From Cristatella mucedo (Eukaryota > Bryozoa > Phylactolaemata > Cristatellidae), in assembly GCA_009760855.2 (NCBI GenBank), contig WPIO01000259.1:93501-157500 (forward strand): a DNA stretch of 64,000 nucleotides. Reading direction: 5' to 3'. This document shows positions 1-12,180 of the stretch, piece after piece (the stretch's first letter is position 1; each line of letters opens with the position of its first letter). The notes under the pieces are model-generated. The model saw only the letters and a list, made by a program, of their open reading frames with translations. It made no database searches and was not told the origin of the DNA. The translations under genes and the position numbers were made by a program.

Positions 1-957
1 GTGAAACGGTTTGCGTAAATGGTAGCTGTACTTCCGTTTGAATGTGTAAATATGCTGGCTGACCCCGGCCATAGCACAATAACACCAAAATGCAACTGCA
101 TGCTATTTAGCTAGAAAACTCGTCATACCATTCTATTTATAGTTTGGAATCAAAACCATGGTCCTCTGAAGTTTTTTGCGGAATCGTCAACTGTTTCACA
201 GCTATTTGTGGGACCCCAACTCTTCTACAGTTGCACATTACATCTTGGATTTGCACGTCACCATCTTAGCTCTCTGCCAATATACAGTATGTGTCTTCCT
301 AGTAATTGATCAATTGTGCCATCAGAGAATGCCGGCCATCGGCCAGTTCGTCGGAAGCAGCTGGAAGCAGCCGCTACAGCAACGAAGCTCAGAGCTCAGA
401 TTATTTGGTCGTGCAATCGTAGATTGCATAGATAGATAGATGATACGTAGATAGATGTACAATTTTGACTTCCGCGAAAGCCGTCCAATGTACTGTTAGC
501 TTTTTTAAGGTATAGTTGTGATGTTTTTGGAAATCAAGAAGCCGGATAAATCAATTAAATCAAATACTTAACAAAAATTAGGACTATCGCTTCGCCCTTT
601 TGTCGTGAGCGCATTTGTCGGGGTGGCTAGTATTTCTCGCTTTTTGTTGGCGTGCTTTTGTCCTGCATGCATTAGTCGGGGTGGCCGGGCCCCTCTCCGA
701 AGGTTGATCGTATTCCACGAGGCCATTAGTCACTTCACGCTGTAGCGTTTAGTGATGAATAGTGAGGAAGGCCGGGTATCTTATAGATTCTGTAAGGCAG
801 CAGGCAGCGGGCATTTGCCATAGCGAGTCGAACGGCGAACAACTGGCGATGCTCGTACAGAACCGTGGCGAAATGTGAGAAGAAAGATTGCGGATTGATG
901 AAGGACTGAGTTGACAGTCAGGTTGGACGTCAGGAGGAGACGATCCGTCAAAGCGGA
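1..957. other. intergenic, no gene recognised
   Basis: Nothing here could be supported as a gene. Open frames are short, start at random points and match no family I know. A short GATA-type stretch lies near 428-445. The right edge joins directly onto LINE coding sequence at about 958. Confidence 0.5.
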
Positions 958-2082
958 GTGTCTGTTCTCCATTTATACGCAACCTCTGGGAAAAGTGATT
1001 AAGGACCATGGAATAGGATATCACTTCTATGCTGACGATACTCAGTTGTATTTGTCATTTAAACCGTCGCAATCTGCTGCAGCAACTGAGAAACTGAATG
1101 CTTGCCTTGCCGATATTCGATCCTGGATGTCGGAAAACTTCCTGAAATTAAATGACGATAAAACCGAACTTCTTCTCATAGGACACCCTAAGCGTGTAGC
1201 TGGATTAAAAGGCTTTGCTATTCTAATAGGTGATGCTATTGTGCGACCTTCACCACGTGCTCGTAATCTAGGTGTCGTGTTCGACAGCTGCCTCAATTTC
1301 AAAAGCTTCATTCAGAAGACTGCCTCTACAGCTAGCCATCACATCCGATCCCTATCCAAGATTAGAAGCTGTCTCCCACAGTGGCTTGTAAAAATTTTAA
1401 CTAGCTCTTTAGTTCTGTCTCGGCTTGATTATTGTAATTCCCTTTTGTCTGGGCTACCAAAGAAAGCTATCATGCCACTACAACGGACTATGAATATGGC
1501 TGCAAGGCTGGTCTTCAAGTCCCAGCGGTTTGAGCACGTGTCACCTTTGCTGGAAGAGCTGGGATGGTTGCCGTTTGAGCAAAGGATACAGAGCAAAGTT
1601 CTTATGCTGACCCACAAGGCCCGACACGGCTTGGCTCCTTCATACCTAGCTGAACTGCTGCATCAGTTTCAGCCTGTTCGCGCCCTCAGGTCCTGTGTAG
1701 ACAATAAATTAGCTGTCCCATTCCTCCGCTTAAAGACAGTTGGCGACAGAAGCTTTTGCTCTGCAGGTCCTAGACTGTGGAACTCGCTCCCACAATTTTT
1801 GCGCAACGACATCTACTCTCCAACTGCCGACTATGGCACATCTTTTTCAGCGGTCCTGAGCTGCTACTTCTATGCTAGTCACTACCTCAACTTCTGTCCT
1901 AACTCTGCTATGCTTCCCACTTTCTCTTTGTTGCGTGAGACGAAGTCTGTTGGCTACCGAATGCGTACCGAAAGCCGCTTAGGCTGTTAGTGTGCTATAC
2001 AAAACTCTCCTGCGTAACACCTACATGGTCTTTATGACTTTGTGGAGTTACTGACGGAGATACATTACATTACATTACATAT
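958..2082 (+). mobile_element. LINE family A, 5'-truncated, reverse transcriptase C-terminal part
   Basis: This is a non-LTR retrotransposon fragment of the CR1/L2/Jockey type. From about 958 to 1990 one open frame encodes the end of a reverse transcriptase. It includes the catalytic box FYADDTQLYL (about 1027-1056), then the usual C-terminal region with SRLDYCNSLLSGLP, MNMAARLVF and GPRLWNSLPQFLRND. The 3' UTR ends in a pentamer tail of ATTAC repeats at about 2062-2080. The frame is open for over 1 kb, so this copy is fairly young, but everything upstream of the YADD box is missing, as expected from incomplete reverse transcription. The ORF itself reads back to 911, but the bases before about 958 do not look like LINE protein. 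A second copy at 21185-22072 is about 90 per cent alike by eye. Confidence 0.9.
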
Positions 2083-2362
2083 ATAGAGAACGCCGAGGCG
2101 TGATCTATCCAATAGACCGAGCTATCAGAACCGGAGGCTGATTATTTTGCCTTACAATATCGCACGCCGTCACCGCCGCCACCGAGGGACGCTTCATCGC
2201 TTCATCTTGCACATTCACAGGTTAGTAAGAAGACTTCGATATATAACCTATGCACAGACAGACAATGTAGTTAGAAGATTCCAGGATTTTAGCCAACCAA
2301 AGACGTACTAGCAGAGGTACATCTAACAGTCCGAACACTAGGTGAATTATTAATACAGAAGC

Positions 2363-3213
<851 letters not shown>

Positions 3214-3623
3214 ACTTCAGACGCCCATTACCCGGGTTCCTGTCTAGCACAGCAACTAGGCGGCTTTGGCGATAGGCTCGGGCGCGGCGGCGCACAGTGC
3301 GGAAGTCGAAGCATTCACTAATCGTTTCACAATAGCCTCACGACGCCGGGTAGGTGGCTTGCGTGATTGGCACGCGTAGCACGGCTTGCTAGGCGCCACG
3401 TCCACAATTTTAAATAGAAATCTTAGTAAAGGCCCGCGGTCGATTTGTCGCAGGACGCCGAGGCACAGCGAAAGAGAGCTACTGCCACAACAATGCGTGA
3501 TTTTCACGTGACTAGCACGCGACTATCGCCGCAGTGTTTCCTTTAAATAACCTTCCAGCACGAACCACAAAGGTGCCTTTGCAACTACAGACTATTCTCC
3601 AATACAAAAAAACGCTCCTCATT
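3214..3623. other. 5' flank of GT31 gene A
   Basis: GC-rich sequence between the GA repeat and gene A. No gene is supported. It presumably holds the promoter and 5' leader of gene A, but no convincing TATA box was found. A stretch near 3590-3625 is A-rich. Confidence 0.4.
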
Positions 3624-3803
3624 ATGAGGGTGCGCCTCCATTGTCCGGCGGCGAGCTGGACGCGGCAGCGCTGCGGCCCCTCTCGTATTCACAGGAAGTG
3701 CCGTTTACGCGCTTTTGTGGCGGCGGAAGAACAGCCATCGCGTGCAGCGTCTGCAGCTGCTTCTTCCACCTGGCGTTGTCTCGATCGCTGCGATGGCCGC
3801 TGA
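3624..3803 (+). promoter_or_regulatory. possible upstream ORF overlapping the gene A start
   Basis: An ATG at 3624 opens a 59-codon frame that ends at 3803, eleven bases after the first base of the gene A start codon at 3793, in another frame. If the transcript begins upstream of 3624 this uORF would compete with the main start. Whether it is in the mRNA cannot be told from DNA alone. Confidence 0.25.
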
Positions 3804-4947
3804 GCAGCTAGCGTCCGTCGCTCGCCCTGCGCACCGTCATAATCGTCTGCTGCTACTGCTGCTGACGACGCTCTTACTCGCCGCCATAGCGGGTGCTCTG
3901 CACGCAGCTCGAGCCTTGCGCCTCGAGCTGCCGAGAGCTCTGCTCGCTCGCTCTGCCCTCTGGCGGCGCAAGGGGAACATGAGCAGTTTAACTGAGTGCC
4001 AGCGCTGCTGGCTCCTGTGCTCCAACGGGACGAGCCTGCCACGCCTGGGGAGCAGCCTGGACACTCGCTCCGCCGCCGGGCAGCTTGTCAACGAAAGCGT
4101 ACATCGGCGTGACTACGAGTTCAGCTGCATGGACACGAACCCGTGCATTGCACTCGAGCGCCCTCTGCTGGCCGTTCTCGTATTCGTCAGCGCACCTGCC
4201 AACAGCGCCAGCCGCGACGCCATCCGACGAACGTGGGCCAGCGAGGCGTCACAGCGAGGCATGATCGTCGTCTTTCTCGTCGGCGTGGCGGCGGACAATC
4301 GCACCAACCAAGCCGTCGGAGCCGAGGCTCTGCGATTCGGCGACGTGCTGGTCGCCAACGTCGCCGATTCTTACGACCTTCTCACACTGAAATCGCTGGT
4401 GATGCTGAAATGGGCTACGACTTTCTGTCGGCAGGCGAATTATCTGACAAAGGTGGACGACGACTTGTTCGTTTCACTATTGCATTTGGAAGAGATCCTT
4501 CTCCGCTATGCAAATCTCAAACGAGCGATTATCGGCAATCTACTCAAAGCTAGCCACCCGGTAACTAACAGGCCGGGTCACAAGTGGGCGAATCCGTATT
4601 ACTTAAGGCACTACGGTTTCACTTACCCGCCTTACGTCAGAGGTGCGATCTACGTGACGTCGATGAATGTCGTGCCAGAACTGTTCGACGCCTCACAGTC
4701 GGAGCCCTTCGATCGAATGGAAGACGTCTTCGTTACTGGAATTTGTGCCAGAAAAATAGGCAACGTCACGCACGTCGGACATCGCGGCTTCCTGCAGTCC
4801 AAGAATTCTGCCAGCGCCTTCCTCGACAAGAACGTCGTGGCTGCTCATCAGCTCCGCCCATCAGACATGCTGGCTTATTGGTCGCAGCTGATGCTGCAGC
4901 CACGCCTTCCTACAAGAAACAGCTCAGTCGTGGGGGCCAGCCGCTAG
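3793..4947 (+). CDS. GT31 beta-1,3-galactosyltransferase-like protein A (intact)
   Basis: Single-exon gene for a 384-residue type II Golgi glycosyltransferase of family GT31 (beta-1,3-galactosyl/N-acetylglucosaminyltransferases). The family moves a sugar from a UDP-sugar to a glycan acceptor. The ATG at 3793 sits in a good Kozak context (G at -3, G at +4) and places a Leu-rich signal anchor at residues about 17-41. The frame is open upstream to 3715 without another ATG. After a short stem the catalytic domain shows the family landmarks: RDAIRRTW (141-148), DSYDLLTLKS (192-201), the metal-binding KVDDD (220-224) and EDVFVTG (310-316). Six N-glycosylation sequons are visible. Length is normal for the family. 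A truncated, broken copy lies at 33288-34089. Donor and acceptor specificity cannot be read from sequence. Vertebrate B3GALT and B3GNT share these motifs, as does insect brainiac. Confidence 0.93.
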   Translation: MAAEQLASVARPAHRHNRLLLLLLTTLLLAAIAGALHAARALRLELPRALLARSALWRRKGNMSSLTECQRCWLLCSNGTSLPRLGSSLDTRSAAGQLVNESVHRRDYEFSCMDTNPCIALERPLLAVLVFVSAPANSASRDAIRRTWASEASQRGMIVVFLVGVAADNRTNQAVGAEALRFGDVLVANVADSYDLLTLKSLVMLKWATTFCRQANYLTKVDDDLFVSLLHLEEILLRYANLKRAIIGNLLKASHPVTNRPGHKWANPYYLRHYGFTYPPYVRGAIYVTSMNVVPELFDASQSEPFDRMEDVFVTGICARKIGNVTHVGHRGFLQSKNSASAFLDKNVVAAHQLRPSDMLAYWSQLMLQPRLPTRNSSVVGASR

Positions 4948-5052
4948 CCGAGCAACACTAGTTGGCGTCGGTGTGCTAAAGCTGCAAACGTCCCGGGTGT
5001 AATGTATATATGTATATTTATGTGTATATATATATATATATGTATATATATG
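4948..5052. repeat. TA/TG microsatellite in the 3' flank of gene A
   Basis: After the gene A stop codon, homology to the A' flank continues to about 4985. Then comes a TATG/TA-rich simple repeat at about 4999-5052. No clear AATAAA signal was seen in this stretch. Confidence 0.6.
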
Positions 5053-5880
5053 TCCAGTGTCTTAGATAGGAATGGTAGAAGGGAGACTGGGCGGTAGTTG
5101 CTTACGTTCTCTAGGCTAGTGTTGATTTCTTGAGAAGTTGCCTGACTCCAGCTTTTTGAAAGGTGCTGGGACATGACCTGAGGCTAATGACATATTAATG
5201 ATGTAACAACATGGTTAGGGGTGTCATGCATGGGTCATCATGTAAGTGTGGTTAGTGGCAGCATTCACACTGTCAGCACAAATCAGCACATAAAGGACAA
5301 ATCAAATGGATCCACTAACTGCTGTCCAAATAGGGTGTGTTTTTAATTTTTTTTAATGTGATCAAGTCAGGGGATGTCGTGACGAAAGCCGAGAGTGATT
5401 TCCAGGCTTTAAGAGCTAAGCAGGTGCTTTTTAACCTCCTTTTAAAATGTCGTCGGGTCGGGGGATGTCTTGACGTCAGTCGGGAACGAGTTCCAGGCTT
5501 CGGAAGCGAACAAACTAAAAGCACAGTGGCCAAAAGATTGAAGGTTCGTACGAGGTATAGCTAAACGATCTGAGTCAGAAAAAGCGGATTGTGCGATGCA
5601 GATAGGTAGCCTAAATCTAGAAAAGGAAGGGACCTAAAAGTGAGTGAATTTGAACCTTGAAGTCGATACGCTGCTTGATTGGGAGCCAGTACTGGTCGGT
5701 GAGAAGTGGTGTTGCGTGGCGACTGCGTCGGTCGCTACTCACAATCCTAGCTTCACAGTTTTGAACCAACTGTAAGTACCTCAGTGCACAGGCCGATTGT
5801 TTCCGATGCAACAGCCACTGTGGGCCTGTGCCCGTGTGCCCCAAGCCAACTTGACAGATAGTAAGCAATCAAAGCTTTTT
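5053..5880 (-). mobile_element. degenerate LINE B remnants
   Basis: Read on the minus strand. At 5053-5180 is a reverse transcriptase fragment containing NYRPVSLLPFLSKTLD, the classic RT motif that follows the linker in CR1/L2 LINEs. At about 5195-5880 is a decayed copy of the C-terminal region and 3' UTR, matching LINE B at 16013-16955. Within it a block of about 90 bases (near 5345-5430 and 5435-5520) seems to occur twice. The A/T-rich tail and terminal hairpin are missing. The many changes suggest an old insertion. Confidence 0.75.
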
Positions 5881-6396
5881 ACCTATATTAGATTCCAAGA
5901 AATCATAATTTGGTTCTATTATTAATTATAATTCCATTATAAGAGCATCTATGACAATTATACTCACTTTTCGGCCAGTACCATGATTTGCATAACAAAA
6001 CATAACTATAACCGACTGCATAAAAGAATTGACATATTTTGAATTCAAGTCAAGCAGAGTACTCACTTCAAGGCTCTGTGTGACAACTGGATGTCCTAAA
6101 TTAGAAGCGAAATCGATTGCTGCTGTAGAACACTCGGCCAAAAAAGATGCAGCTGAACTTCGTCATCAGTTAGAAATTAAACCGGATAGGAACGAGCATC
6201 AGTTAGAAATTAAAGCGATCAGCAACGCACAGCGACGTTCTAAAAGTACAGTGACGTTCTCTCGACGGCAGAATTAACCTTTCCTGGGCGAGATTGTGCA
6301 GCAGATAGCAGATTACGCAGCAGTCGCAGCATCGACATAAATTGTTCCACAAAGACTACTAGGCGAAGGCGCTTCAAGCTCGACCACATCGACCCT
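5881..6396. other. intergenic, no gene recognised
   Basis: No supportable gene. A short direct repeat (CATCAGTTAGAAATTAAA) occurs near 6163 and 6199. Homology to the second copy of the large duplication begins near 6230. Confidence 0.4.
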
Positions 6397-6560
<164 letters not shown>

Positions 6561-7135
6561 GTAAATTTCATCGAAACTGCAGTTTCGGTAATCGAACAGC
6601 GGCCAGCTTTTAAGCTGAGGCTACAAACTACATAGACTTGGCTGGAGGCCGAAACTCGACACCGAAGAACAGCTCGCTCTGCTTGTGTCATCTGCTGCTG
6701 TTGTTCCGTGGCGCACTGAAGACGTGCTATAATGGCTGCGTGCTACGTCAGCCAGATTGTGATTAATATTCCTTAATCGCGGTTCCTGAATTTTAAATGC
6801 TCGACGCCGGTTAAGCAAAAGTCCACGGCTGGGTAGCCTAACAGCCGAAACAGTGCAGTTGGCAGGGAGTTTGGTGTTTTACCGATTGAGCTGAGTTGCA
6901 CTCTAGGCTTTGAGCCTTGCGAGATGCCGTGACATGTTCTGTATTATTAATTATATATTATTATATAATGTACTAGGCTTTGAGTCATACGAGAGTTGGC
7001 GCACGTCGTGACTAGTTCTGGAAACCTGCAACCCTCCGTCGCGGTCCAAGAGACTTCTCCAAGCCATGAATGAGGACCTGTTGTTATCAAGGTTAAAGGT
7101 CGCATTTCGCGGCTTCCGCTTCCAGCACAGTCGGC

Positions 7136-7190
7136 TCGTCCGTCTGTCCGTCTGCCAGTCTGTCCGTCTGCTCGTCTGTCCGTCTGCTCG
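7136..7190. repeat. short 16-bp minisatellite (copy 1)
   Basis: About three to four units of GTCTGCTCGTCTGTCC. The same locus in copy 2 (48283-48418) holds about eight units, so the array has expanded or contracted since the duplication. Confidence 0.8.
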
Positions 7191-7639
7191 CACTGGAACT
7201 GCGTCTGCAGCTCCAGCAGCTGTGATTGCAAAGTCTCGGGGCTTAGCCGGTATTAATTGCGTGTCGGCCGCTGCGGCTAGCACCATAACGAGATTTCCTT
7301 CGCCGCCATGTTTGATTCCGTCGTGTAGACGCTGCAGCCCGTCTGTAGAAATGCAAACCAAGCGTCTTCTATTAACATGCGACCAATGCAACCGACTAAA
7401 GGATATTGTAAAAAGAAAGATCCTTTCGCTCTGCATAACGATTAGACTACGAGTCCTTATCATACACGCTTAAACCAAATGTGCTACGGCATTGAGTTGC
7501 AGTTTTTACCTACTTCATCCTGTCGACCCGCTTGCTGAAAATGCAGAAGCACAGCCTGTATATGTTTTCGGCGTCATATGTCGGCAGGTCGGGACAGATC
7601 AATAATATATACTGGCTTAGCAGTTGCGGTCGTTTCCTA

Positions 7640-7885
7640 TCAAGCCGAACTGCTGCACCAGTTTCAGCCTCCTCGTGCCCTAAGTCTTGCATTGACAATA
7701 AATTAGCTACCCATTCCTCCGACCTCGGACCGTTAGCAACAGAAGCTTGTGCTCTGCAAATCTTAGACTGTGGAACTTGCTTTGACCATTCTTACGCAAC
7801 GACATCTAATCTCCTGCTACCAACTGCGGCACATCCTTTCAACCCGTCATGAGCTGCCACTTTCATGCCACTCAACTCGGAACAG
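7640..7885 (+). mobile_element. LINE family A, decayed fragment
   Basis: Similar to the LINE A 3' coding end: the stretch reading as AELLHQFQP, the one around ACAATAAATTAGCT, and the final TTACGCAACGACATCTA are all recognisable. Several small deletions break the frame. The same fragment occurs at 48893-49143, so it was already there before the segmental duplication. Confidence 0.8.
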
Positions 7886-7891
7886 CCCTCT

Positions 7892-8076
7892 TAAATAAAT
7901 AATAAATAAATACTAGCCGATTTAACAGCCTCTTTTGTATAGTGACAGAAGAACTTTACGGCCATCACCACCGCTTGCAGCGGCGATAAAGGATCGCCCG
8001 CCGCAATATTCGATCTCACGACCTCGTTCCTGAGGTCGTGAGATGCAACCGCTTTACCGGGTGTGCCATCACGTGG
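7892..8076 (-). mobile_element. tRNA-derived SINE, minus strand
   Basis: Reverse-oriented copy of the SINE best seen at 50823-51005. The AAAT-type tail is at 7892-7911, then the body, and the tRNA-like head at the right end. The segment around 8015-8044 is a near-perfect 12-bp inverted repeat (CTCACGACCTC ... GAGGTCGTGAG). Shared with copy 2 (49149-49332). Confidence 0.85.
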
Positions 8077-9390
8077 CGACTGCCTCTTTGCTGAGCTATG
8101 CTTCTCAATTTCTATTTTGTGCCTGTGATGAATTCTAATGAGGTATATTATATATAGTAGGAGTAATAAAAGCCACTTACGCTTTAAGTGGAACGATAGA
8201 GGAAGCTCTCCTACGTAGCACACTCTTAGTGTGTGTGTGTGCGTGACTTTGTGGCGTTACAAATAAAGATGAACACGCAAACGCGTACCATCACCTTTCA
8301 TAACGGCGTATACCCAGGCTGGCACGGAGTGGCTTAAGTGGATGGATCACTTTCCAGTTTCGTAATTTAACTTCAGTGAAGGCTGCAAAATGCCTGGCCT
8401 GAGAAGTTAAGAATTGTCCTGCATTCACTTATTATAGCCATAGGAGCTGTTAAGCTATAGTCTAATGCCACAATAGCGCCCTACGTATCGGAGATAGTTC
8501 TTGCAGACGCGTGACGAATAATTGCATAGCTGCCACCTCGAAGCACAGCTAACAGGTAGCTGCACTGATACAGTCAGCCATGCTCAAGGTAGCTGAGCAA
8601 GGAGCGATAAAGAAGCTAAAGTAGCATAGATATACATATACCCAATGCATAGATACCGAGGTCAGGTCGTAAATCCGGACCAGTCTACGGCAGAGCTACG
8701 TGGAAGCTCGCTCGTGCAGCACCTGTACAGCGAGTGCAGCACTCGCGCGTGCAGCACCCGCGGCGTCATTCAGTTTCAGTTGCAATTTCACATGGAGCAA
8801 GAGACTACGGACACCCTGAAGATGACAAATCGGAACGTCACCAGATTTTGACAGCGTCCTATTTATATTTATTTATTTATATTGATTTAATTTATTTTAT
8901 TTTATATAATTTTTATTTTGTTAATGTTATTTAATTAATGTATATGTATATATTTATTAATTTATCAATCTGCACGTGCCCTATGATATATCAATAGGTC
9001 GTCGCAGCGATCGAGTTCACCGAATAATTACAGGCACAAGTTACGGTGGCATCGTGGCTTCTGGCTCTGCAATTCGAGCGGATAAAGACACCGCATCCGC
9101 TTCACTTATTGAGTTCTTATTGGGCTCCAGAATAATTAGCTTGTAACTAAGGCATACGTCCACAAACTGCTAGCTGTGGACGTTTAGGCACGAAGAGCTC
9201 GCGTACTCAAACCGTGTTTAACTGGCCAGAGGGTACACCGCCAAGAGGATACCGGGGTTATAAGTGCCTAGGCTACTTTATACCAGGGGTTTGAAATAGG
9301 CTAGGCAAAACTATACCCTCACGCAAAAAATATACTCCGTCTGAAGCACGAAATGTTTCAACTATAAGTGTCTCTTTTAATTATTGTCAA
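8077..9390. other. intergenic, partly specific to copy 1
   Basis: No gene supported. The stretch to about 8580 and from about 9318 on is shared with copy 2. The 740 bases in between (8581-9318) are absent from copy 2, where the flanks meet near 49840. The missing part includes a very AT-rich tract (8850-8970). Confidence 0.5.
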
Positions 9391-9570
9391 TAAATAACTA
9401 AATAATAGTTGAGTTAACAGCTACTTTTTGTATAGCGACAGAAGAGCCTGTACGGCTATCACCACCACTTGCAGTGGTGATAAAGAATCGCCCACCACAG
9501 GATTCGAACCACGACCTCGGTATTGAGGTCGTGAAAGCAACCGCCTTACCTAGTGGGCCATCACGTCTCA
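9391..9570 (-). mobile_element. tRNA-derived SINE, minus strand
   Basis: Minus-strand copy with a recognisable box B (reverse complement of GGATTCGAACC near 9500) and the CACGACCTC/GAGGTCGTG inverted repeat. It is followed directly by a LINE B 3' end on the other strand. The copy 2 counterpart is at 49951-50132. Confidence 0.85.
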
Positions 9571-9574
9571 TCTC

Positions 9575-9712
9575 GATTGATTTCTTACTGACAATCGTCC
9601 ATACTTACGATTCAATTGCATTCTCCTTTCAGCAAATGTAAAGTGCCGAGAAAGAGATTGAGTTCTCTGAGGGCGCTTTATCGAGTGTATTTTTATTATT
9701 ATTATTCTTATT
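9575..9712 (+). mobile_element. LINE family B, 3' end only
   Basis: The last about 130 bases of LINE B: the CAGCAAATGTAAAG segment, the terminal hairpin with arms related to AAGCGCC/GGGCGCTT, and an ATT-repeat tail at about 9690-9712. Counterpart in copy 2: 50140-50280. Confidence 0.85.
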
Positions 9713-10430
9713 ATTAAACGGAGAGCATTAGCAACAAGTTACAGTCATATGTCCAGCAAACAATATCTATGCGCCGATATCTAAATAGCGGTTTAATGAA
9801 AGGGAGATTCTCAATTTGACAAATTAAAAAAGTTTTCAGAAGCAGTCAAAGCTGCGGTTACGATCTGCTTTTGCAATTATTGCCGGCTCTGAGCGGATGT
9901 TAAAGGCGGCGTCTCTGATTGCTAGGCCTGCACACTGCAGCTGTGCGTGACCGCTCGCGGCCCGTCCTGAGCAGAGGAAGCCCAGACAGAGGTGCCTGTT
10001 CTAATAAAGTATTGCTATGCCCATCGTGGAACTAACGTCGTCCCCAAAAAAAGAGACGGGCGAACTGTGAACAATCGCTTGGATTGCTTTGAGCTAATGG
10101 GCAGGTCTGCAAAGATGGGGCGCTGACTTATTTTATTGAATGGTTGGGAGGAGACCGCCGACAGAGACGGTCAGGACGGGGCGGGGGAGACTGTCAGACA
10201 GTGGCGAGTTTGGCTCGCGGGCGCGCGTGCCCGGCTTGTGATGAACATTCCATCGCGATGAACATTCCGTGCATTCAACAAGAGCGTGGGCCGTGGAGTG
10301 AACATTTGGTCCTTGTCGATTTGAGAGAGTTCGGGACTCTTTATTGAATCGAGGTCCGCTCTGAATTTCGCAGTGCCTACATGTTTCGCAATCTTTGTAC
10401 CGTAGTCACAATGACATGGCGCATCGCTAC
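9713..10430. other. 5' flank of pseudogene B
   Basis: Shared with copy 2 (50281-51720), apart from a SINE and LINE insertion found only in copy 2 at about 50823-51240. No gene recognised. Near 10436 the sequence GGGTATATAG stands where copy 2 has GGGTATAAAG, the candidate TATA box of gene B'. Confidence 0.5.
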
Positions 10431-10870
10431 GAGACGGGTATATAGTGGGCCTAAGCCACGATATCCCTTCCGGGTATAAATCGGCCATAGGCCGCATTTA
10501 CCTTGGCTGTTCTCTAACCTGGGGTTATACTGTAGCCTGGGGAGTATACTCTAGCCTGCTATATCGGAGTCCGCGTGCTACTACCGACCGCTTTGCGGTG
10601 AAGACGTCCAGCAGAGCAACGTCGGCCGCGTCAGCTTCCAAACGCCACCACAGTGCGGACATTTTTAGCTATTGATTCGAAAAAATCGACAGGCCGCTCA
10701 AAGACGCCACCGCGGCGGGAGCGGAAAAGCGGCGACAACGTGGCGTCTGTCGGACCGGTACTTGAGCGAGCGAAGGCAGCGAGCAACGGCTGCGCGCGAC
10801 CTCGACCCGAGCGAGTGACGTTGGAGCGACGTCCAGTCAGTCTCTCGCCGCGCTCCCGCCTGCGACCTGA

Positions 10871-10927
10871 ATGGACCCGTCGGCCTGGCAGACGTGCGTC
10901 GGCGTCGTGACAGAAGGCGGGCGCTAG
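10871..10927 (+). promoter_or_regulatory. upstream ORF of pseudogene B, 18 codons
   Basis: ATG at 10871, stop TAG at 10925-10927, 19 bases before the main ATG at 10947 and in another frame. Start, length and stop are the same in copy 2 (52137-52193), with several substitutions between the two peptides. Confidence 0.45.
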
Positions 10928-10946
10928 TGGGCGTCGGTGGTGGACA

Positions 10947-12180
10947 ATGGCTGCCGCCGCCGCTACGTGCCGTACCGCTGCGTGCCGTACCGGTACTGCC
11001 GCGGCGGCGCTCTGCTTGCTGCCCGCCTTAAAAAATGGCCGCCGCTGCGGGCGGCGAAGACGACGACGGCGGCGGCTGCCGTCGCGCTTGCGCTCGGGTT
11101 GGCTCTGCTCGTGGCTTCCGGTTTCCATCTGGCCACTAGACTGCGCTTCGCACGCGCTCAGCTGCCGGCGGCAGACGCCAGCGTAACGTTAGCGGACAGC
11201 GGCTGCTACTGCTTCGCAGCGTGCAGCCGGTCCGGCGGAGCAGACGCCAACGATTTGGCAGCTGCAGAGCGGGGCCACCGAAATGCTCGCTCAGACGCCT
11301 CCCGTTTGGCACGAGAACGAGGCGGTGCACAAGCAGCAGTACGCGTTCGAGTGTTCGGCAGAGCAGCAGTACGCGTTCGAGTGTTCGGCAGCGAGCACAG
11401 CGTGCTCGCCGGGAGGCAGCGGGTTCGGCGGCGGCGGCGGCGCTCTGCTGACCGTCGTCGTGGTGTTCAGCGCGCCCGCCAACGCTGAGCGCCGGCGCGC
11501 CATCTGCCGCACGTGGGGCTCGCAGACGGCCGCCTCACAACGCCAAGGTCGTCTTCCTGCTCGCCTCGCACGGCCTCGACGGCCGCCTGACGGAGCGACT
11601 GCACAGGGAATCCGAAGAGTACTCGGATCTGGTCGCGACGTCAAACTTCGTCGACTCGTACGACCTGCTCACCGTCAAGTCGGTGGCCATGCTTTAGTGG
11701 GCGCGTGACGCGTGCCCGCAGGCGAACTTCCTCGTCAAAGCAGACGACGACGTGCACCTGTCTCTGCCCAACTTGTCGCCCTTGCTTCGGCAGCAGAGCG
11801 CGGCCTCAGGCGGCGGCGGCGGACGGATCATGCTGGGCAGCCGGAGGAATGGTCTCAAAGTTATCACCGACCCGAAGGACAAGTGGTACAATCTCTCTAT
11901 CTGAAGCACTAAGGCCGCACTTATCGGGCGTACCTGTCGGGCACTGCCTACGTCATCGCCATGTCCATAGTGGGACAGCTGTTCAGCGCGTCGCAGCTCC
12001 TACCGTACGATCTCATGGAGGACGTATTCGTGACGGGCCTGTGTGCTGACAGAGTGGGCGACGTGCGGCGGGCGAACCACGTGGGCTTCTACGTGTACAA
12101 GCGCTGAGTGCGAAATGACCGTGGACGACATGCTAGCCGTCTGAAGGCAGGTGCAGGAAGGACTCTGCCGGAAAGAATAG
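10947..12180 (+). pseudogene. GT31 glycosyltransferase B, broken copy
   Basis: Aligns along its full length with the intact gene B' (52213-53457) but cannot make the protein. Breaks seen: a frame change soon after the ATG, near 10985, where a CGTACCG-type motif is repeated; another frame change between about 11230 and 11290; a tandem 30-bp in-frame duplication near 11335-11395; an extra base near 11530; an in-frame TAG at 11695-11697; a lost base near 11895; loss of about 30 bases near 12105; and a TGA at 12142-12144. Parts of the signal anchor, the RRAICRTW motif (R to C versus B'), DSYDLLTVKS, KADDDVHL and EDVFVTG remain readable. Transcription is possible, since the 5' flank and uORF are preserved, but no enzyme is expected. 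Confidence 0.92.

Noticed and set aside
911-957. Extending the LINE A protein back to 911
   Set aside because: The residues before about 958 do not fit the reverse transcriptase pattern; the frame is open there by chance.
7066-7473. 135-residue open frame with a Ser-Val-Cys-Leu repeat
   Set aside because: It is built on the 16-bp minisatellite and is not preserved at the duplicated site.
10631-11128. 165-residue minus-strand open frame over the 5' end of pseudogene B
   Set aside because: It is the mirror of GC-rich leader and signal-anchor sequence; the frame is not kept over the same length in copy 2.
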